64,000 bases of DNA from Rathayibacter sp. VKM Ac-2760 (GCF_009834185.1 NZ_CP047173.1:620001-684000); one strand, 5' to 3'. Counted from the stretch's first letter, positions 47,566 through 58,552 are shown. Notes: generated from the sequence alone by a model not told the origin. A program made the numbers and translations.

Positions 47566-49998
47566 ATGCCCGCCTCCGCCCCCCGCCGCTCCACCCCGCG
47601 CCTGCGCTCCGCGCTCCTGCGCCTGCGCTCCGTCTCCCCGCGCCTCGTCGTCGTCTTCTCCGCCGTCGCGCTCATCCCGCTGATCTACGCCGGCCTGCTC
47701 ACCACGGCGAACCTCGACCCGACCCACCGCCTCGACTCCGTTCCCGCGGCGATCGTCAACGAGGACACCGGAGCGACCGCCGCCGACGGCTCCGCCCTCG
47801 CGCTCGGCGACGCGCTGACCGAGGAGCTGACATCGAGCACCTCCACCTCGAACTTCGACTGGACGCCGACCGACGCCGACGAGGCCGCGCGCGAGCTCGC
47901 CTCCGGTGCCGTCTCCGCTGTGCTGACCGTGCCCGCCGGCTTCTCGGCCGACGTCGCCTCGGTCGGCGGGGACGACCCGTTGGCTGCGACGGCGGCCACC
48001 CTGTCGATCGAGACGAACGACGGCGCGAACCTGATCGTCGGGAACATCGCGGCGACGATCGGCAGCACCGTCACGCAGACCCTGGAGAAGCAGGTCGGCG
48101 AGAGCTACCTGAAGAACGTCTACGTCGGATTCACCGACGTGCACGACAGCCTCGAGCTGGCCGCCGACGGCGCCACGCAGCTCGCCGACGGCGCGAGCAC
48201 CGCGGCCGACGGCTCGAACCGGCTCGTCGTCGGCCTCGACCGGCTCCGGGACGGCACGGCGGAGCTCTCGACGGGCGCCGCCTCCCTCCGCTCCGGCGCC
48301 GACTCCGCCGCGGACGGAGCGGCGACCCTCTCCACCGGTCTGCAGCGGCTCGCGGACGAGACGGCGGCCCTGCCGTCCTCGGCGGCGGCGCTCGACTCCG
48401 GCGCGCAGTCGGTCGCCGCCGGGGCGGAGACCCTCGACGGCGGAGCGGCCGGCCTGGCGACCGGCGCCGCGACCCTCGCCACCGGCACGGCCGCGCTCGA
48501 TGCCGGAGCCGCCAGCGCCGCGGCCGGCGCGCAGTCCCTGACCGTCGGCGCCTCCTCGGCCGCCGACGGCACGGCGACGGCGCTCGGAGCGGCGACCCGG
48601 CTCGCCGACGGCTCGGCGGCCCTCGCCGCGAGCACCCCGGCCCTCGCCTCCGGAGCGGCGACCGTCGACACCGGACTGCAGGCGCTGATCGCGCAGTACC
48701 CGACCCTCAGCGACACCCAGCGCCTCGCGCTCCTCACCGAGCTGCAGGCCGGATCCGCGCAGGTCGCAGCCGGAGCGACCGCCGCCGATCAGGGCGCGCA
48801 GTCCCTCGCCGCCGGCTCGTCGGCACTCGTCGGCGACTCCTCGGGCGGGCTGACCGCGCTCGCCGCGGGCACAGCGGCGGTCGCCACCGGTGCGGCCGAC
48901 CTGACGACCGGCACGAAGTCCCTCGCCTCCGGCGCCGCCTCGGCCGACGCCGGGGCGCAGTCCCTGGCGACCGGCGCGCAGTCCCTCGCCGCCGGGGCGG
49001 CCACGCTCGACTCCGGGCGGCGCAGGTCGCGGCCGGCACCGGCACCCTCGCCGGCAGCGTCGGCCCGCTCACCGACGGCATCGGCAGCGCGGCCGCCGGG
49101 GCGGGCACGCTCGCCTCCGGGCACCGCGTCCCTCGCCGCCGGCTCCGGCGCGCTCGCGGGCGGCGCCGCCGACGCCGCCCAGGGCTCCGCCGACGCCGCG
49201 ACCGGTGCCGGCTCTCTGGACTCCGGGATCGACTCGCTCGCGACCGGCTCCGAGACGCTCTCCGGGAATCTCGCCGACGGTGCCGCCGACGTCCCCTCCT
49301 ACACGGACGACGAGGCGGACTCGCTCAGCGCCGTCGCCGCGGCCCCCGTCTCGCTCGACACCGAGCGCCTAAATCGGGTGTCCGGGTACGGCTCCGGTCT
49401 CGCGCCCTACTTCCTCGGCCTCGCGCTCTGGGTCGGCGCGCTCGCCTTCTACCTGATGAGCGCGCCGCTGAGCGAGCGCCTCCTCGCCGCCCGCCGCCCC
49501 GCGTGGCGCATCGCGCTGCGCAGCTACCTCCCCGGCGCCGTGATGGCGGTGGCGCAGGGCGTGCTCGCGGCGCTGATGCTCCGGTTCGGCGTCGGCGTCG
49601 ACATGGCCCACTTCCCGGCGCTCGTCGGGATCGCGGTGCTCACCAGCCTCACCTTCGTCGCGATCAACCAGGCGCTGATCGCCCTGCTCGACGCGCCGGG
49701 CCGCTTCCTCGCGCTGCTGCTGATGGTCGTTCAGCTCTCCTCGGCCGGCGGCACCTACCCGATCGAGACGGCGCCCGCCTTCTTCCAGATCGTGCACGGA
49801 GTGCTGCCGCTGACCTACTCCGTCGAGGCGTTCCGCTCGCTGATCGCCGGCGGAGGCATCGGCGTGGCGAACGCCGTGCTGGTGCTCTCGCTCTGGCTCC
49901 TCGGCGCGCTGGCCGTCACCGTGCTGGCCGCCGCGCGCCGCCGCCGCGGTCTGGCGCCGGCGCTGCGCGATCCGGAGCCGCTGCTCGAGACGGCCTGA
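47566..49998 (+). CDS. YhgE/Pip-family membrane protein
   Basis: 810 residues. One N-terminal membrane helix (LVVVFSAVALIPLIYAGLL) is followed by an extracellular N-domain (AIVNEDTG), a very long Ala/Gly-rich region of 'LAxGAxxLxxG' repeats and five to six C-terminal membrane segments. This is the YhgE/Pip architecture, related to phage-infection protein and ABC-2-like exporters such as MmpL-linked or type VII-linked proteins. Bases 49017-49121 are read in the wrong frame: a base is missing near 49017 and an extra one near 49120, so 35 residues become Arg/Pro-rich, after which the frame is restored. AAGGA precedes the ATG. Co-transcribed with the TetR gene. Confidence 0.87.
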   Translation: MPASAPRRSTPRLRSALLRLRSVSPRLVVVFSAVALIPLIYAGLLTTANLDPTHRLDSVPAAIVNEDTGATAADGSALALGDALTEELTSSTSTSNFDWTPTDADEAARELASGAVSAVLTVPAGFSADVASVGGDDPLAATAATLSIETNDGANLIVGNIAATIGSTVTQTLEKQVGESYLKNVYVGFTDVHDSLELAADGATQLADGASTAADGSNRLVVGLDRLRDGTAELSTGAASLRSGADSAADGAATLSTGLQRLADETAALPSSAAALDSGAQSVAAGAETLDGGAAGLATGAATLATGTAALDAGAASAAAGAQSLTVGASSAADGTATALGAATRLADGSAALAASTPALASGAATVDTGLQALIAQYPTLSDTQRLALLTELQAGSAQVAAGATAADQGAQSLAAGSSALVGDSSGGLTALAAGTAAVATGAADLTTGTKSLASGAASADAGAQSLATGAQSLAAGAATLDSGRRRSRPAPAPSPAASARSPTASAARPPGRARSPPGTASLAAGSGALAGGAADAAQGSADAATGAGSLDSGIDSLATGSETLSGNLADGAADVPSYTDDEADSLSAVAAAPVSLDTERLNRVSGYGSGLAPYFLGLALWVGALAFYLMSAPLSERLLAARRPAWRIALRSYLPGAVMAVAQGVLAALMLRFGVGVDMAHFPALVGIAVLTSLTFVAINQALIALLDAPGRFLALLLMVVQLSSAGGTYPIETAPAFFQIVHGVLPLTYSVEAFRSLIAGGGIGVANAVLVLSLWLLGALAVTVLAAARRRRGLAPALRDPEPLLETA

Positions 49999-50061
49999 CC
50001 GCCGTCGTGCTGGTCGCTTGGCCGCGAAGCCGCCTCGCGTCCCGGTGGGGAGCATCACGCC

Positions 50062-50182
50062 GGTCGAGCAGCCCCGCAGGGGCGTATCGACACCCGCTGT
50101 CGTCAGCAGGGCGGATCTGCAGACTCGGCTTCTGAGGCTGATGGATCTCGATACGCCCGCTGCGCGGGCTACTCGATCAGCA
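50062..50182 (+). repeat. REPIN-like two-armed element, long form (121 bp)
   Basis: Left arm GGTCGAGCAGCCCCGCAGGGGCGTATCGACACCC (its TGCT end is lost), spacer with GTCGTCAGCAGGGCGG, CTGCAGACTC and TTCTGAGGCTGATGG, and right arm GGATCTCGATACGCCC...TACTCGATCAGCA. The spacer is clearly related to that at 58367. Confidence 0.85.
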
Positions 50183-50291
50183 CGGAGGGCGCCCGCTGCG
50201 CGGGCTACTCGATCAGCAGGGAGGGCCCCCGCTGCGCGGGCTACTCGATCAGCAAGGAGGGCCCCCGCTGCGCGGGCGGCTCGATCGGCGT
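50183..50291 (-). repeat. Three further REPIN right arms in tandem
   Basis: Three copies of the ~37-bp unit GGAGGGCsCCCGCTGCGCGG followed by GCTACTCGATCAGCA follow the two-armed element; the last ends GGCGGCTCGATCGGCG. The 150 bp from here to ftsH hold its promoter region, with TAGCCT at 50384-50389. Confidence 0.8.
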
Positions 50292-50441
50292 GCAGGAGGA
50301 GGCCGCAGAGCCACCGCCGATCGTCCAGCCGACGCTTCCTCCGCCCCTGGCGAACGCGTGGCGTGCGCTCAGAGAGCGGGAGGTAGCCTGACACTCACAT
50401 TTCCTCGTCAGAAAGGTGCCGGGCCGCAGCCCGCAACATTC

Positions 50442-52454
<2,013 letters not shown>

Positions 52455-52461
52455 CGGACCC

Positions 52462-53049
52462 GTGCCGGTCGACAGGGCGCGCATCGAGGCCGCCGTCGCC
52501 GAGCTCCTCGCGGCCATCGGGGAGGACCCGGGCCGCGAGGGGCTCTCCTCGACCCCGCGGCGCTTCGCCGACTCGTACGAGGAGTTCTTCGGCGAGTTCG
52601 ACGTCGATCCGGCCTCGCACCTCGCCGAGACGTTCGCGGTCGTCGAGGGCGACGAGCCGCCCGCCACGCAGACGGTGGTGGTTCGTGATCTCGCGTTCCG
52701 CTCCGTCTGCGAGCACCACCTGCTGCCGTTCGCCGGCGTCGCGCACATCGCCTACCGCGCCGGCGAGCGCGTCGTCGGGCTGGGCAAGCTCCCGCGCGTG
52801 GTCGAGACCGTCGCCTCGCGGCCGCAGCTGCAGGAGCGGCTGACCGAGCAGATCGCGGACGTGCTCGACGCCGGGCTCTCGCCCGAGGGGGTGCTGGTCG
52901 TCGTCGATGCCGAGCACGGCTGCGTCCGGATGCGCGGTGCCCGTCAGACCGCCAGCTCCACCGTCACCGTCGCCGCGCGCGGCACCCTCGCCGACCCCGC
53001 CGCCCGCGCCGAGATCATCGCGCTGATCGGCGCCGCGCGGGAGGCCTGA
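52462..53049 (+). CDS. folE: GTP cyclohydrolase I
   Basis: 195 residues. Zinc and catalytic motifs FRSVCEHHLLPFAG and EHGCVRMRGARQTASSTVT, plus VVGLGKLPRVV, are complete. It converts GTP to dihydroneopterin triphosphate, the first step of tetrahydrofolate synthesis, and stands at the head of folE-folP-folB-folK. The GTG start is 8 nt after the ftsH stop, so it is in the ftsH operon. Confidence 0.96.
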   Translation: MPVDRARIEAAVAELLAAIGEDPGREGLSSTPRRFADSYEEFFGEFDVDPASHLAETFAVVEGDEPPATQTVVVRDLAFRSVCEHHLLPFAGVAHIAYRAGERVVGLGKLPRVVETVASRPQLQERLTEQIADVLDAGLSPEGVLVVVDAEHGCVRMRGARQTASSTVTVAARGTLADPAARAEIIALIGAAREA

Positions 53050-53050
53050 C

Positions 53051-53911
53051 ATGGGACCCTCCGTCGCCGAGCTCTCGCCGGCCGGTCGCGCCGCCCTGCT
53101 CGGGATCCTCAACGTCACCCCCGACTCCTTCAGCGACGGCGGCCGCTGGCTCTCCGTCGACGACGCGGTGCGCCACGGCCTCGGCATGACCCGCGCCGCG
53201 GGAGAGGAGCCGGCCGCCTTCGGTGCCGACCTCGTCGACGTCGGCGGGGAGTCGACCCGGCCCGGCGCCGCACGGGTGGACGCGGCGGCCGAGCAGGCCC
53301 GCGTGCTGCCCGTGGTCCGCGCCCTCGCGGCCGAGGGCGTCCGGGTCAGCATCGACACGATGAGCGCGGCGACCGCGGCGGCGGCCCTCGATGCGGGCGC
53401 GGTCGTGGTCAACGACGTCTCCGGCGGACTGGCCGACCCGGCGATGCTGCCCCTCGTCGCCGAGCGCGGGGCGGTCTACATCGCGATGCACTGGCGCGGT
53501 CACAGCGCGGGGATGACCCGGCTCGCCACCTACTCCGACGTGGTCGCGGAGGTGCGCTCCGAGCTCGAGCGCCGGGTCGACGCGGCCCGGGCGGCGGGCA
53601 TCCGCGACGACCGCCTGATCCTCGACCCCGGGTTCGGCTTCGCGAAGGACGGCGGGCACGACTGGGCGCTGCTCGCGCACCTCGGCGCGATCGTCTCGCT
53701 CGGCCTGCCCGTGCTGGTCGGCCACTCCCGCAAGCGCTTCCTCGCCCCGTTCGCACCGCCCGGAGCGACCGCCGCCGACCGCGACGAGGTGACGGCGATG
53801 CTCAGCCTCGTCGCCGCCGACCGCGGCGCCTGGGGCGTCCGCGTGCACGACGTCCGCTCGAGCGCCCGCGCCCTCGCGCTCGGCGCCCGCCTCCAGGAGG
53901 AGCTCCCGTGA
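53051..53911 (+). CDS. folP: Dihydropteroate synthase
   Basis: 286 residues. ILNVTPDSFSDGG and DLVDVGGESTRPGA are the two family signatures, with LDPGFGFAKD, VGHSRKRF and DVRSSARAL further on. It joins p-aminobenzoate to dihydropterin pyrophosphate and is the target of sulfonamides. The ATG lies 1 nt after the folE stop codon. The segment GLGMTRAAGEEPAAFGADLVD between the signatures differs from the usual 'AxxAxxLxxEGADLVD' wording, but the frame is intact. Confidence 0.94.
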   Translation: MGPSVAELSPAGRAALLGILNVTPDSFSDGGRWLSVDDAVRHGLGMTRAAGEEPAAFGADLVDVGGESTRPGAARVDAAAEQARVLPVVRALAAEGVRVSIDTMSAATAAAALDAGAVVVNDVSGGLADPAMLPLVAERGAVYIAMHWRGHSAGMTRLATYSDVVAEVRSELERRVDAARAAGIRDDRLILDPGFGFAKDGGHDWALLAHLGAIVSLGLPVLVGHSRKRFLAPFAPPGATAADRDEVTAMLSLVAADRGAWGVRVHDVRSSARALALGARLQEELP

Positions 53912-54321
53912 CCGACCCCGCCGCCACCCCCTCCGGTCTCGACGCCGCCGCGCTCGCGCTGCGCGACTCGATCACGCTGACCGGACTGCGCGTGCGCGCC
54001 CATCACGGCGTCTTCGACTTCGAGCGCGAGAACGGCCAGGACTTCGTCATCGACGCGACGGTCTGGCTCGATCTGGCGCCGGCGGCCGGCGGCGACGCTC
54101 TCGCCGAGACCGTGCACTACGGCGAGCTCGCGATCGCGCTGGCCGACGCCGTCACCCGCGACCCGGTCGATCTGATCGAGACCGTCGCGGAGCGCCTCGC
54201 CGCGGTCGCGCTGGGCTTCGCCGCCGCCGAGGTGGTGCGGATCACCGTGCACAAGCCCGACGCGCCGATCCCGCTGCCGTTCGACGACGTCGCGGTGCAG
54301 ATCACCCGGGTGCGCGCGTGA
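53908..54321 (+). CDS. folB: Dihydroneopterin aldolase
   Basis: 137 residues. ITLTGLRVRAHHGVFDFERENGQDFVIDATVWLDL is the family start, and VHYGELAIALADAV, LIETVAERLA and VRITVHKPDAPIP follow. It splits dihydroneopterin to hydroxymethyl-dihydropterin. The GTG start overlaps the folP stop (GTGA) and the stop overlaps the folK start in the same way. The first 18 residues are an extra Ala-rich extension. Confidence 0.93.
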   Translation: MTDPAATPSGLDAAALALRDSITLTGLRVRAHHGVFDFERENGQDFVIDATVWLDLAPAAGGDALAETVHYGELAIALADAVTRDPVDLIETVAERLAAVALGFAAAEVVRITVHKPDAPIPLPFDDVAVQITRVRA

Positions 54322-54917
54322 GGCCGCGCCCGCAGCGCATGCTGCCCGAGCGCCGCGTCGTCCTCGCGCTCGGCAGCAACCTCGGCGACCGGCTGGCGAA
54401 CCTGGAGACCGCGGTGCGCTCCCTCGCGACGACCCCCGGGCTGCGGCTCGACGCCGTGTCGAAGGTCGTCGAGTCGCCCGCCTGGAAGCCGGGCGGCACG
54501 GACGAGGACGCACCCGGCTACTTCAACGCCGTGGTGATCGGATCGACGACCCTCGAGCCCGACGATCTGCTCGCCGCGACCGCCGCGATCGAGGTCGCCG
54601 GCGGGCGGATCCGCGGAGCGGGGGAGGAGCGCTGGGGCGACCGCACCCTCGACATCGACGTGATCGCGGTCGGCGGGGTCCGCCGGGAGGACGCGCACCT
54701 GACCCTGCCGCACCCGCGCGCCTTCGAGCGCGCCTTCGTGCTCGAGCCGTGGCTCGACGTGGAGCCGCACGCCGTGCTGCCGGGGCACGGCCCCGTCGCC
54801 GAGCTGCGCGCCCGCGCAACTGACCGCGTGACCGACCGGCCGGAGGCGATAGCGTGGCGGCGCACCCGGCCTCGCACCGCCCCCGGCCTCCCCGACCCCG
54901 AGAGCAGCACTCCGTGA
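54318..54917 (+). CDS. folK: Hydroxymethyl-dihydropterin pyrophosphokinase
   Basis: 199 residues. RVVLALGSNLGDRLANLETAV is the N-terminal signature and RWGDRTLDIDVIAVGG the family signature containing the Mg2+-binding Asp pair, followed by LTLPHPRAFERAFVLEPW. It activates the pterin for FolP. The GTG start overlaps folB by 4 bp. A tail of about 35 residues after the domain (RVTDRPEAIAWRRTRPR) is unconserved and overlaps the next start. Confidence 0.94.
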   Translation: MRPRPQRMLPERRVVLALGSNLGDRLANLETAVRSLATTPGLRLDAVSKVVESPAWKPGGTDEDAPGYFNAVVIGSTTLEPDDLLAATAAIEVAGGRIRGAGEERWGDRTLDIDVIAVGGVRREDAHLTLPHPRAFERAFVLEPWLDVEPHAVLPGHGPVAELRARATDRVTDRPEAIAWRRTRPRTAPGLPDPESSTP

Positions 54918-55390
54918 AGCGCACCCGCATCAGCACCCTGCTCGGCCTCGGCCTCGTGGGCGCCGTCGCCGGCTTCCTGATCGACCTGGCGATCGCCTCC
55001 GCCGGGCGCCCCGTGCTGATCCCGCCGCTGACCGTCCCGCTCACCCTCGTGGTGGTCGCGGCGCTCGTCCTCGGCTTCGCGATCCCCATACACCGGGCGA
55101 CGAAGGGGACGCTGCGCCGGCCCATCGATCCGTTCCGCGCGATGCGCGTCGTCGTGCTCGCGAAGGCGTCCAGCCTCGTCGGCGCGCTGCTGCTCGGGGC
55201 CTCGGGCGGAGTGCTCGTCTACCTGCTGAGCCGCCCGGTGATCCCTTCGCTAGGCTCCGTGTGGCAGGACGTCGCCGCCATCGTCGGCGCGATCGTGCTG
55301 CTGGTGGCCGGTCTGGTCGCCGAGCACCTGTGCACCATCCCGCCGACCGACGACGACGACCCCGCCGTCGGCGAGGTGAACCACGCCTGA
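54914..55390 (+). CDS. DUF3180-family membrane protein
   Basis: 158 residues with four membrane segments and short charged ends, including the conserved RPIDPFRAMRVVVLAKASSLVGALLLGASGGVLVYLLSR region. DUF3180 proteins follow folK in many actinobacteria; function unknown. The GTG start overlaps the folK stop (GTGA), which implies coupled translation. A start 60 bp earlier is in frame but would be inside folK. Confidence 0.88.
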   Translation: MKRTRISTLLGLGLVGAVAGFLIDLAIASAGRPVLIPPLTVPLTLVVVAALVLGFAIPIHRATKGTLRRPIDPFRAMRVVVLAKASSLVGALLLGASGGVLVYLLSRPVIPSLGSVWQDVAAIVGAIVLLVAGLVAEHLCTIPPTDDDDPAVGEVNHA

Positions 55391-55430
55391 CGACGACGCC
55401 CGCTCGGACGCGGGCAGGGAGGACGTCAGC

Positions 55431-56081
55431 ATGGCCGACGACCAGGAGCCGACCCCGCTGGCCGCCGCGGAGCCGCTGAGCCGCCGCGCCGCGATCGCCC
55501 AGGAGGGCGGCCGTCGCGAGTCGAGCGCGGAGGCGGAGCGGAGCGCCGAGCCGAGCGCCGCGCCCACCGCTGATCCGGCCGGGACGCCGACCGCCGAGCC
55601 GGCCGCGAACCGCCTCGATCTGGCCGGCCCGTGGCATCGGGTCTCCCCGCGCTACGTCGCCGTCGAGGTCGTGTCGGCCGTCGTCTCGAGCGTCGTGCTG
55701 CTCGCCGTCCCGACGGTGCTGCTGCTGATCGGCGTCGAGTGGGCCTGGATCCTCGTGGCCGCCGCCGCGGTCCTCGCCGTGACGATGCTCGTCGTCGCGC
55801 CTCGCCGGGCGAGGGCCTACGGCTACCGCCTCCGCGAGGACGACCTGCTCTTCCGCCGCGGGATCATGTTCCAGCGCTTCGTCTCGGTGCCCTACGGCCG
55901 GATGCAGCTCATCGACGTCAACCGCGGCCCGCTCGCCCGCGCGCTCGGCCTGGCCGATCTGCGCTTCGTCACGGCCGCCGCGGCGACCGGCGTCAGCATC
56001 CCCGGGCTCGTCGACGGCGACGCCGAGGAGCTGCGCGATCGGCTCGTCCAGCTGGCGGAGTCGCGCCGGGCCGGCCTGTGA
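55431..56081 (+). CDS. PH-domain membrane protein (YdbS-like)
   Basis: 216 residues. A disordered Ala/Glu-rich N-terminus of about 65 residues precedes two membrane helices (VSAVVSSVVLLAVPTVLLLIGVEWAWILVAAAAVLAVTMLVV) and one bacterial pleckstrin-homology-like domain (AYGYRLREDDLLFRRGIMFQRFVSVPYGRMQLIDVNRGPLARALGL). It is usually the small partner of a two- or three-PH-domain protein, encoded next with a 4-bp overlap. Function is not established. Confidence 0.85.
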   Translation: MADDQEPTPLAAAEPLSRRAAIAQEGGRRESSAEAERSAEPSAAPTADPAGTPTAEPAANRLDLAGPWHRVSPRYVAVEVVSAVVSSVVLLAVPTVLLLIGVEWAWILVAAAAVLAVTMLVVAPRRARAYGYRLREDDLLFRRGIMFQRFVSVPYGRMQLIDVNRGPLARALGLADLRFVTAAAATGVSIPGLVDGDAEELRDRLVQLAESRRAGL

Positions 56082-57652
56082 GCGAGGCTCCTCCCGCCGT
56101 CCGCGGCATCGAGACCGACCTCGCCGACGGCGAGTGGCACCGCCTGCACCCGGCGACGCCGGTGCTGAAGGGCGGGATCGGCCTGCTGGTCGTCCTCGGC
56201 ATCCTGATCACCAACCTCCGCGAGCGCCTGCTCGAGCTCTTCCTCCCCGGCCCCGGCGATTACGAGAGCGGCGACCCGGTCGACGCCTTGATCGATCGCG
56301 GGCTGATCGGCTGGGCGCTGCTCGCCGTGGCCGCCGGCCTCGCCGTCGCCGTGCTCGCCTTCTGGCTGTCCTGGCGGATGCACACCTTCCGCATCACGGA
56401 GGAGATCGTCGAGGTGCGCTCCGGCGTGCTGTTCCGCACCAACCGCCGCGCGCGGCTCGACCGGATCCAGGGCATCGCCGTGCAGCGCCCGCTGTTCGCG
56501 CGCCTCTTCGGCGCCGCGAAGCTCGAGGTCAGCGTCGCCGGGCAGGACGCGAACGTGCAGCTCTCCTATCTCGGCTCGCGGCTGGTCGACGCCCTGCGCC
56601 GCGACATCCTGCGACTGGCCTCCGGTGTGCGCGAGCGGGAGGCGGTCGCGGGGGAGGCGCCGGCCGGCGGCTTCCTCGCGCGCCGGCTCGAGGAGTTCGG
56701 CGAGCAGCCGGAGGAGGCGCCGCCCGAGTCGGTCGTCTCGATCCCGCCGGGCCGCCTGCTCGGCTCGCTGGTGTTCAGCGGCTTCACCGTCTTCCTGGTC
56801 GTGGCGATCGTCGCCGTCGTCCTCACCTCGGTCTACGGCTCGCCCTACGTGCTCTTCGCGATCCTGCCCGGTCTGATCGGCTCCGGCAGCTACTACATCC
56901 GCCAGTTCGTGCGCTCGCTGCGCTACTCGATCGCGGCCACGCCCGACGGCGTCCGCGTCGGCTACGGCGTGCTCTCGACCAGCAGCGACACCCTCCCGCC
57001 GGGTCGCATCCACGCCGTGGAGATCACCCAGCCGCTGCTCTGGCGCCCCTTCGGCTGGTGGCAGGTCAAGATCGACCGGGCCGGCCACGCGGCCTCGCAG
57101 GGCGCGAACGGCGAGCCGAACACCACGATCCTCCCGGTCGGCGATCTCGCCGCGGTCGAGCGCGTGCTCGCGCTGCTGCTCCCCAGTGCTGCGGACGGGG
57201 CGGAGGCGACCCCGGTCGGCGACGCGCTCCGCCGCCGTGACGCACCCGGCTTCACCAGCGCACCCCGCTCGGCGATGCTGCTCCGCCCGTTCTCCTGGCG
57301 GCGCACGGGCTTCCGCCTCGCCGCCGACGTCGTGATCCTGCGCAGCGGAGCCGTCTGGCGCCGCGTCACGGTCGTCCCGCTCGCGCGGATGCAGAGCGTC
57401 GGCGTGCAGCAGGGTCCGCTCCAGCGCCTGCTCGGGCTCGCCTCGGCCCGCGTGCACACGGTCGCCGGACCCGTGACGCCGCTGGTGCCGGTGATGAGCG
57501 TCGCCGACGGAGTCGCCTTCTTCGAGCGGGTCGGCCGGGCCGGGACCGCCGCGGCCGAGCGCGACGCGAGCCACCACTGGGGGCGGCGCACCGCCTCCGC
57601 CGCGACGCCCCGCGACGCGTGGGCCGCACCCGAGGGGGAGCCGTATGCCTGA
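56078..57652 (+). CDS. Multi-PH-domain membrane protein (YdbT-like)
   Basis: 524 residues with three bacterial PH domains (FRITEEIVEVRSGVLFRTNRRARLDRIQGIAVQRPLFARLFG; the segment around YSIAATPDGVRVGYGVLSTSSDTLPPGRIHAVEITQPLLWRPFG; and VILRSGAVWRRVTVVPLARMQSVGVQQGPLQRLLG), alternating with membrane helices. It starts at GTG 56078 inside the stop of the small PH protein and ends 8 bp inside the DUF2520 gene. The pair is widespread in Gram-positive bacteria, with proposed roles in envelope or osmotic stress; the substrate is unknown. Confidence 0.86.
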   Translation: MSEAPPAVRGIETDLADGEWHRLHPATPVLKGGIGLLVVLGILITNLRERLLELFLPGPGDYESGDPVDALIDRGLIGWALLAVAAGLAVAVLAFWLSWRMHTFRITEEIVEVRSGVLFRTNRRARLDRIQGIAVQRPLFARLFGAAKLEVSVAGQDANVQLSYLGSRLVDALRRDILRLASGVREREAVAGEAPAGGFLARRLEEFGEQPEEAPPESVVSIPPGRLLGSLVFSGFTVFLVVAIVAVVLTSVYGSPYVLFAILPGLIGSGSYYIRQFVRSLRYSIAATPDGVRVGYGVLSTSSDTLPPGRIHAVEITQPLLWRPFGWWQVKIDRAGHAASQGANGEPNTTILPVGDLAAVERVLALLLPSAADGAEATPVGDALRRRDAPGFTSAPRSAMLLRPFSWRRTGFRLAADVVILRSGAVWRRVTVVPLARMQSVGVQQGPLQRLLGLASARVHTVAGPVTPLVPVMSVADGVAFFERVGRAGTAAAERDASHHWGRRTASAATPRDAWAAPEGEPYA

Positions 57653-58337
57653 CACCCGCCGCGACGGACGCCTCGGCGTCGGGATCATCGGCGCCGGCCG
57701 CGTCGGCCCGGTGCTCGGCGCCGCGCTCGCCAACGCCGGGCACGCCGTCATCGGCGTCGCGACGACGAGCGACGCCGGGCGCGAGCGCGTCGACGCGCTG
57801 CTGCCGGGCGCCCCGGTGCTCGCGATCCCGGACCTGGTCGAGCGGAGTGAGCTCGTGATCATCGCGGTCCCCGGCGACGAGATCGCCGCGCTCGTCTCCG
57901 GGCTCGCCGCCACCGGAGCCTGGCAGCCCGGCCAGCTCGTGCTGCACACCGCCCCCGAGCACGGCTTCGGGGTGCTGGCGCCCGCGCTCGCCTCGGGAGT
58001 CATCCCGCTCGCCGTGCACCCGGCGATGGCGTTCAGCGGCACGAGCCTCGACCTGGCACGCCTCGCCGAGACCTACTTCGCCGTGACCGCGCCCGGCCCG
58101 GTGCTGCCGATCGCGCAGGCCCTCGTCGTCGAGATGGGCGGCGAGCCCGTGACCGTCGCGGAGGCGGACCGCGCCGCCTACGCGGAGGCCGTCTCCACCG
58201 CGACCACGTTCTCGACCGCCATCGTCGAGCAGGCCGCCGGCCTCCTCGCCGGTATCGGCGTCGACCGGCCCGGCTTCTTCCTCTCCAGCCTCGTCCGCTC
58301 CTCCGTCGACGACGCCCTCCGCCGCGCCGCCGGCTGA
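57645..58337 (+). CDS. Rossmann-like/DUF2520 oxidoreductase
   Basis: 230 residues. The NAD(P)-binding loop VGIIGAGRVGPVLGAALANAGH begins the protein, DLVERSELVIIAVPGDEIAALVSGLA follows, and the C-terminal helical DUF2520 part includes VIPLAVHPAMAFSGTSLDLARL. The pair resembles ketopantoate- or 6-phosphogluconate-type reductases. Position just before panC, as in many actinobacteria, suggests a link to pantothenate synthesis (inference). The ATG overlaps the PH gene by 8 bp. Confidence 0.88.
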   Translation: MPDTRRDGRLGVGIIGAGRVGPVLGAALANAGHAVIGVATTSDAGRERVDALLPGAPVLAIPDLVERSELVIIAVPGDEIAALVSGLAATGAWQPGQLVLHTAPEHGFGVLAPALASGVIPLAVHPAMAFSGTSLDLARLAETYFAVTAPGPVLPIAQALVVEMGGEPVTVAEADRAAYAEAVSTATTFSTAIVEQAAGLLAGIGVDRPGFFLSSLVRSSVDDALRRAAG

Positions 58338-58366
58338 CGCCGCCCTGCCGACGGAGGCGCGCCCCA

Positions 58367-58491
58367 TGCTGGTCGAGTAGCGCCGCAGACGCGTATCGAG
58401 ACCCGGCGTCATCAGCAGTGCGGTTCTGCAGGCTCATGTTCTGACGCTGGTGGATCTCGATACGCCCGCTGCGCGGGCTACTCGATCAGCA
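58367..58491 (+). repeat. REPIN-like two-armed element, 125-bp form
   Basis: Left arm TGCTGGTCGAGTAGC...GTATCGAGACCC, spacer with CGTCATCAGCAGTGCGG, CTGCAGGCTC and TTCTGACGCTGGTGG, and right arm GGATCTCGATACGCCC...TACTCGATCAGCA. Start to end is 125 bp, identical in length to the copy at 46652. It lies between the DUF2520 gene and panC, 30 bp after the stop. Confidence 0.88.
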
Positions 58492-58540
58492 AGAAGCCCC
58501 AGGCCTCCCTGCCCGGACTCGCGCCGGCGCGCCCCGCCGG

Positions 58541-58546
58541 TAGGGT
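58541..58546 (+). promoter_or_regulatory. -10 box of panC (leaderless)
   Basis: TAGGGT ending 6 nt before the GTG start codon, with no Shine-Dalgarno between. It follows the REPIN element, so panC-lysS can be transcribed apart from the fol operon. Confidence 0.6.
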
Positions 58547-58552
58547 TCTCGG

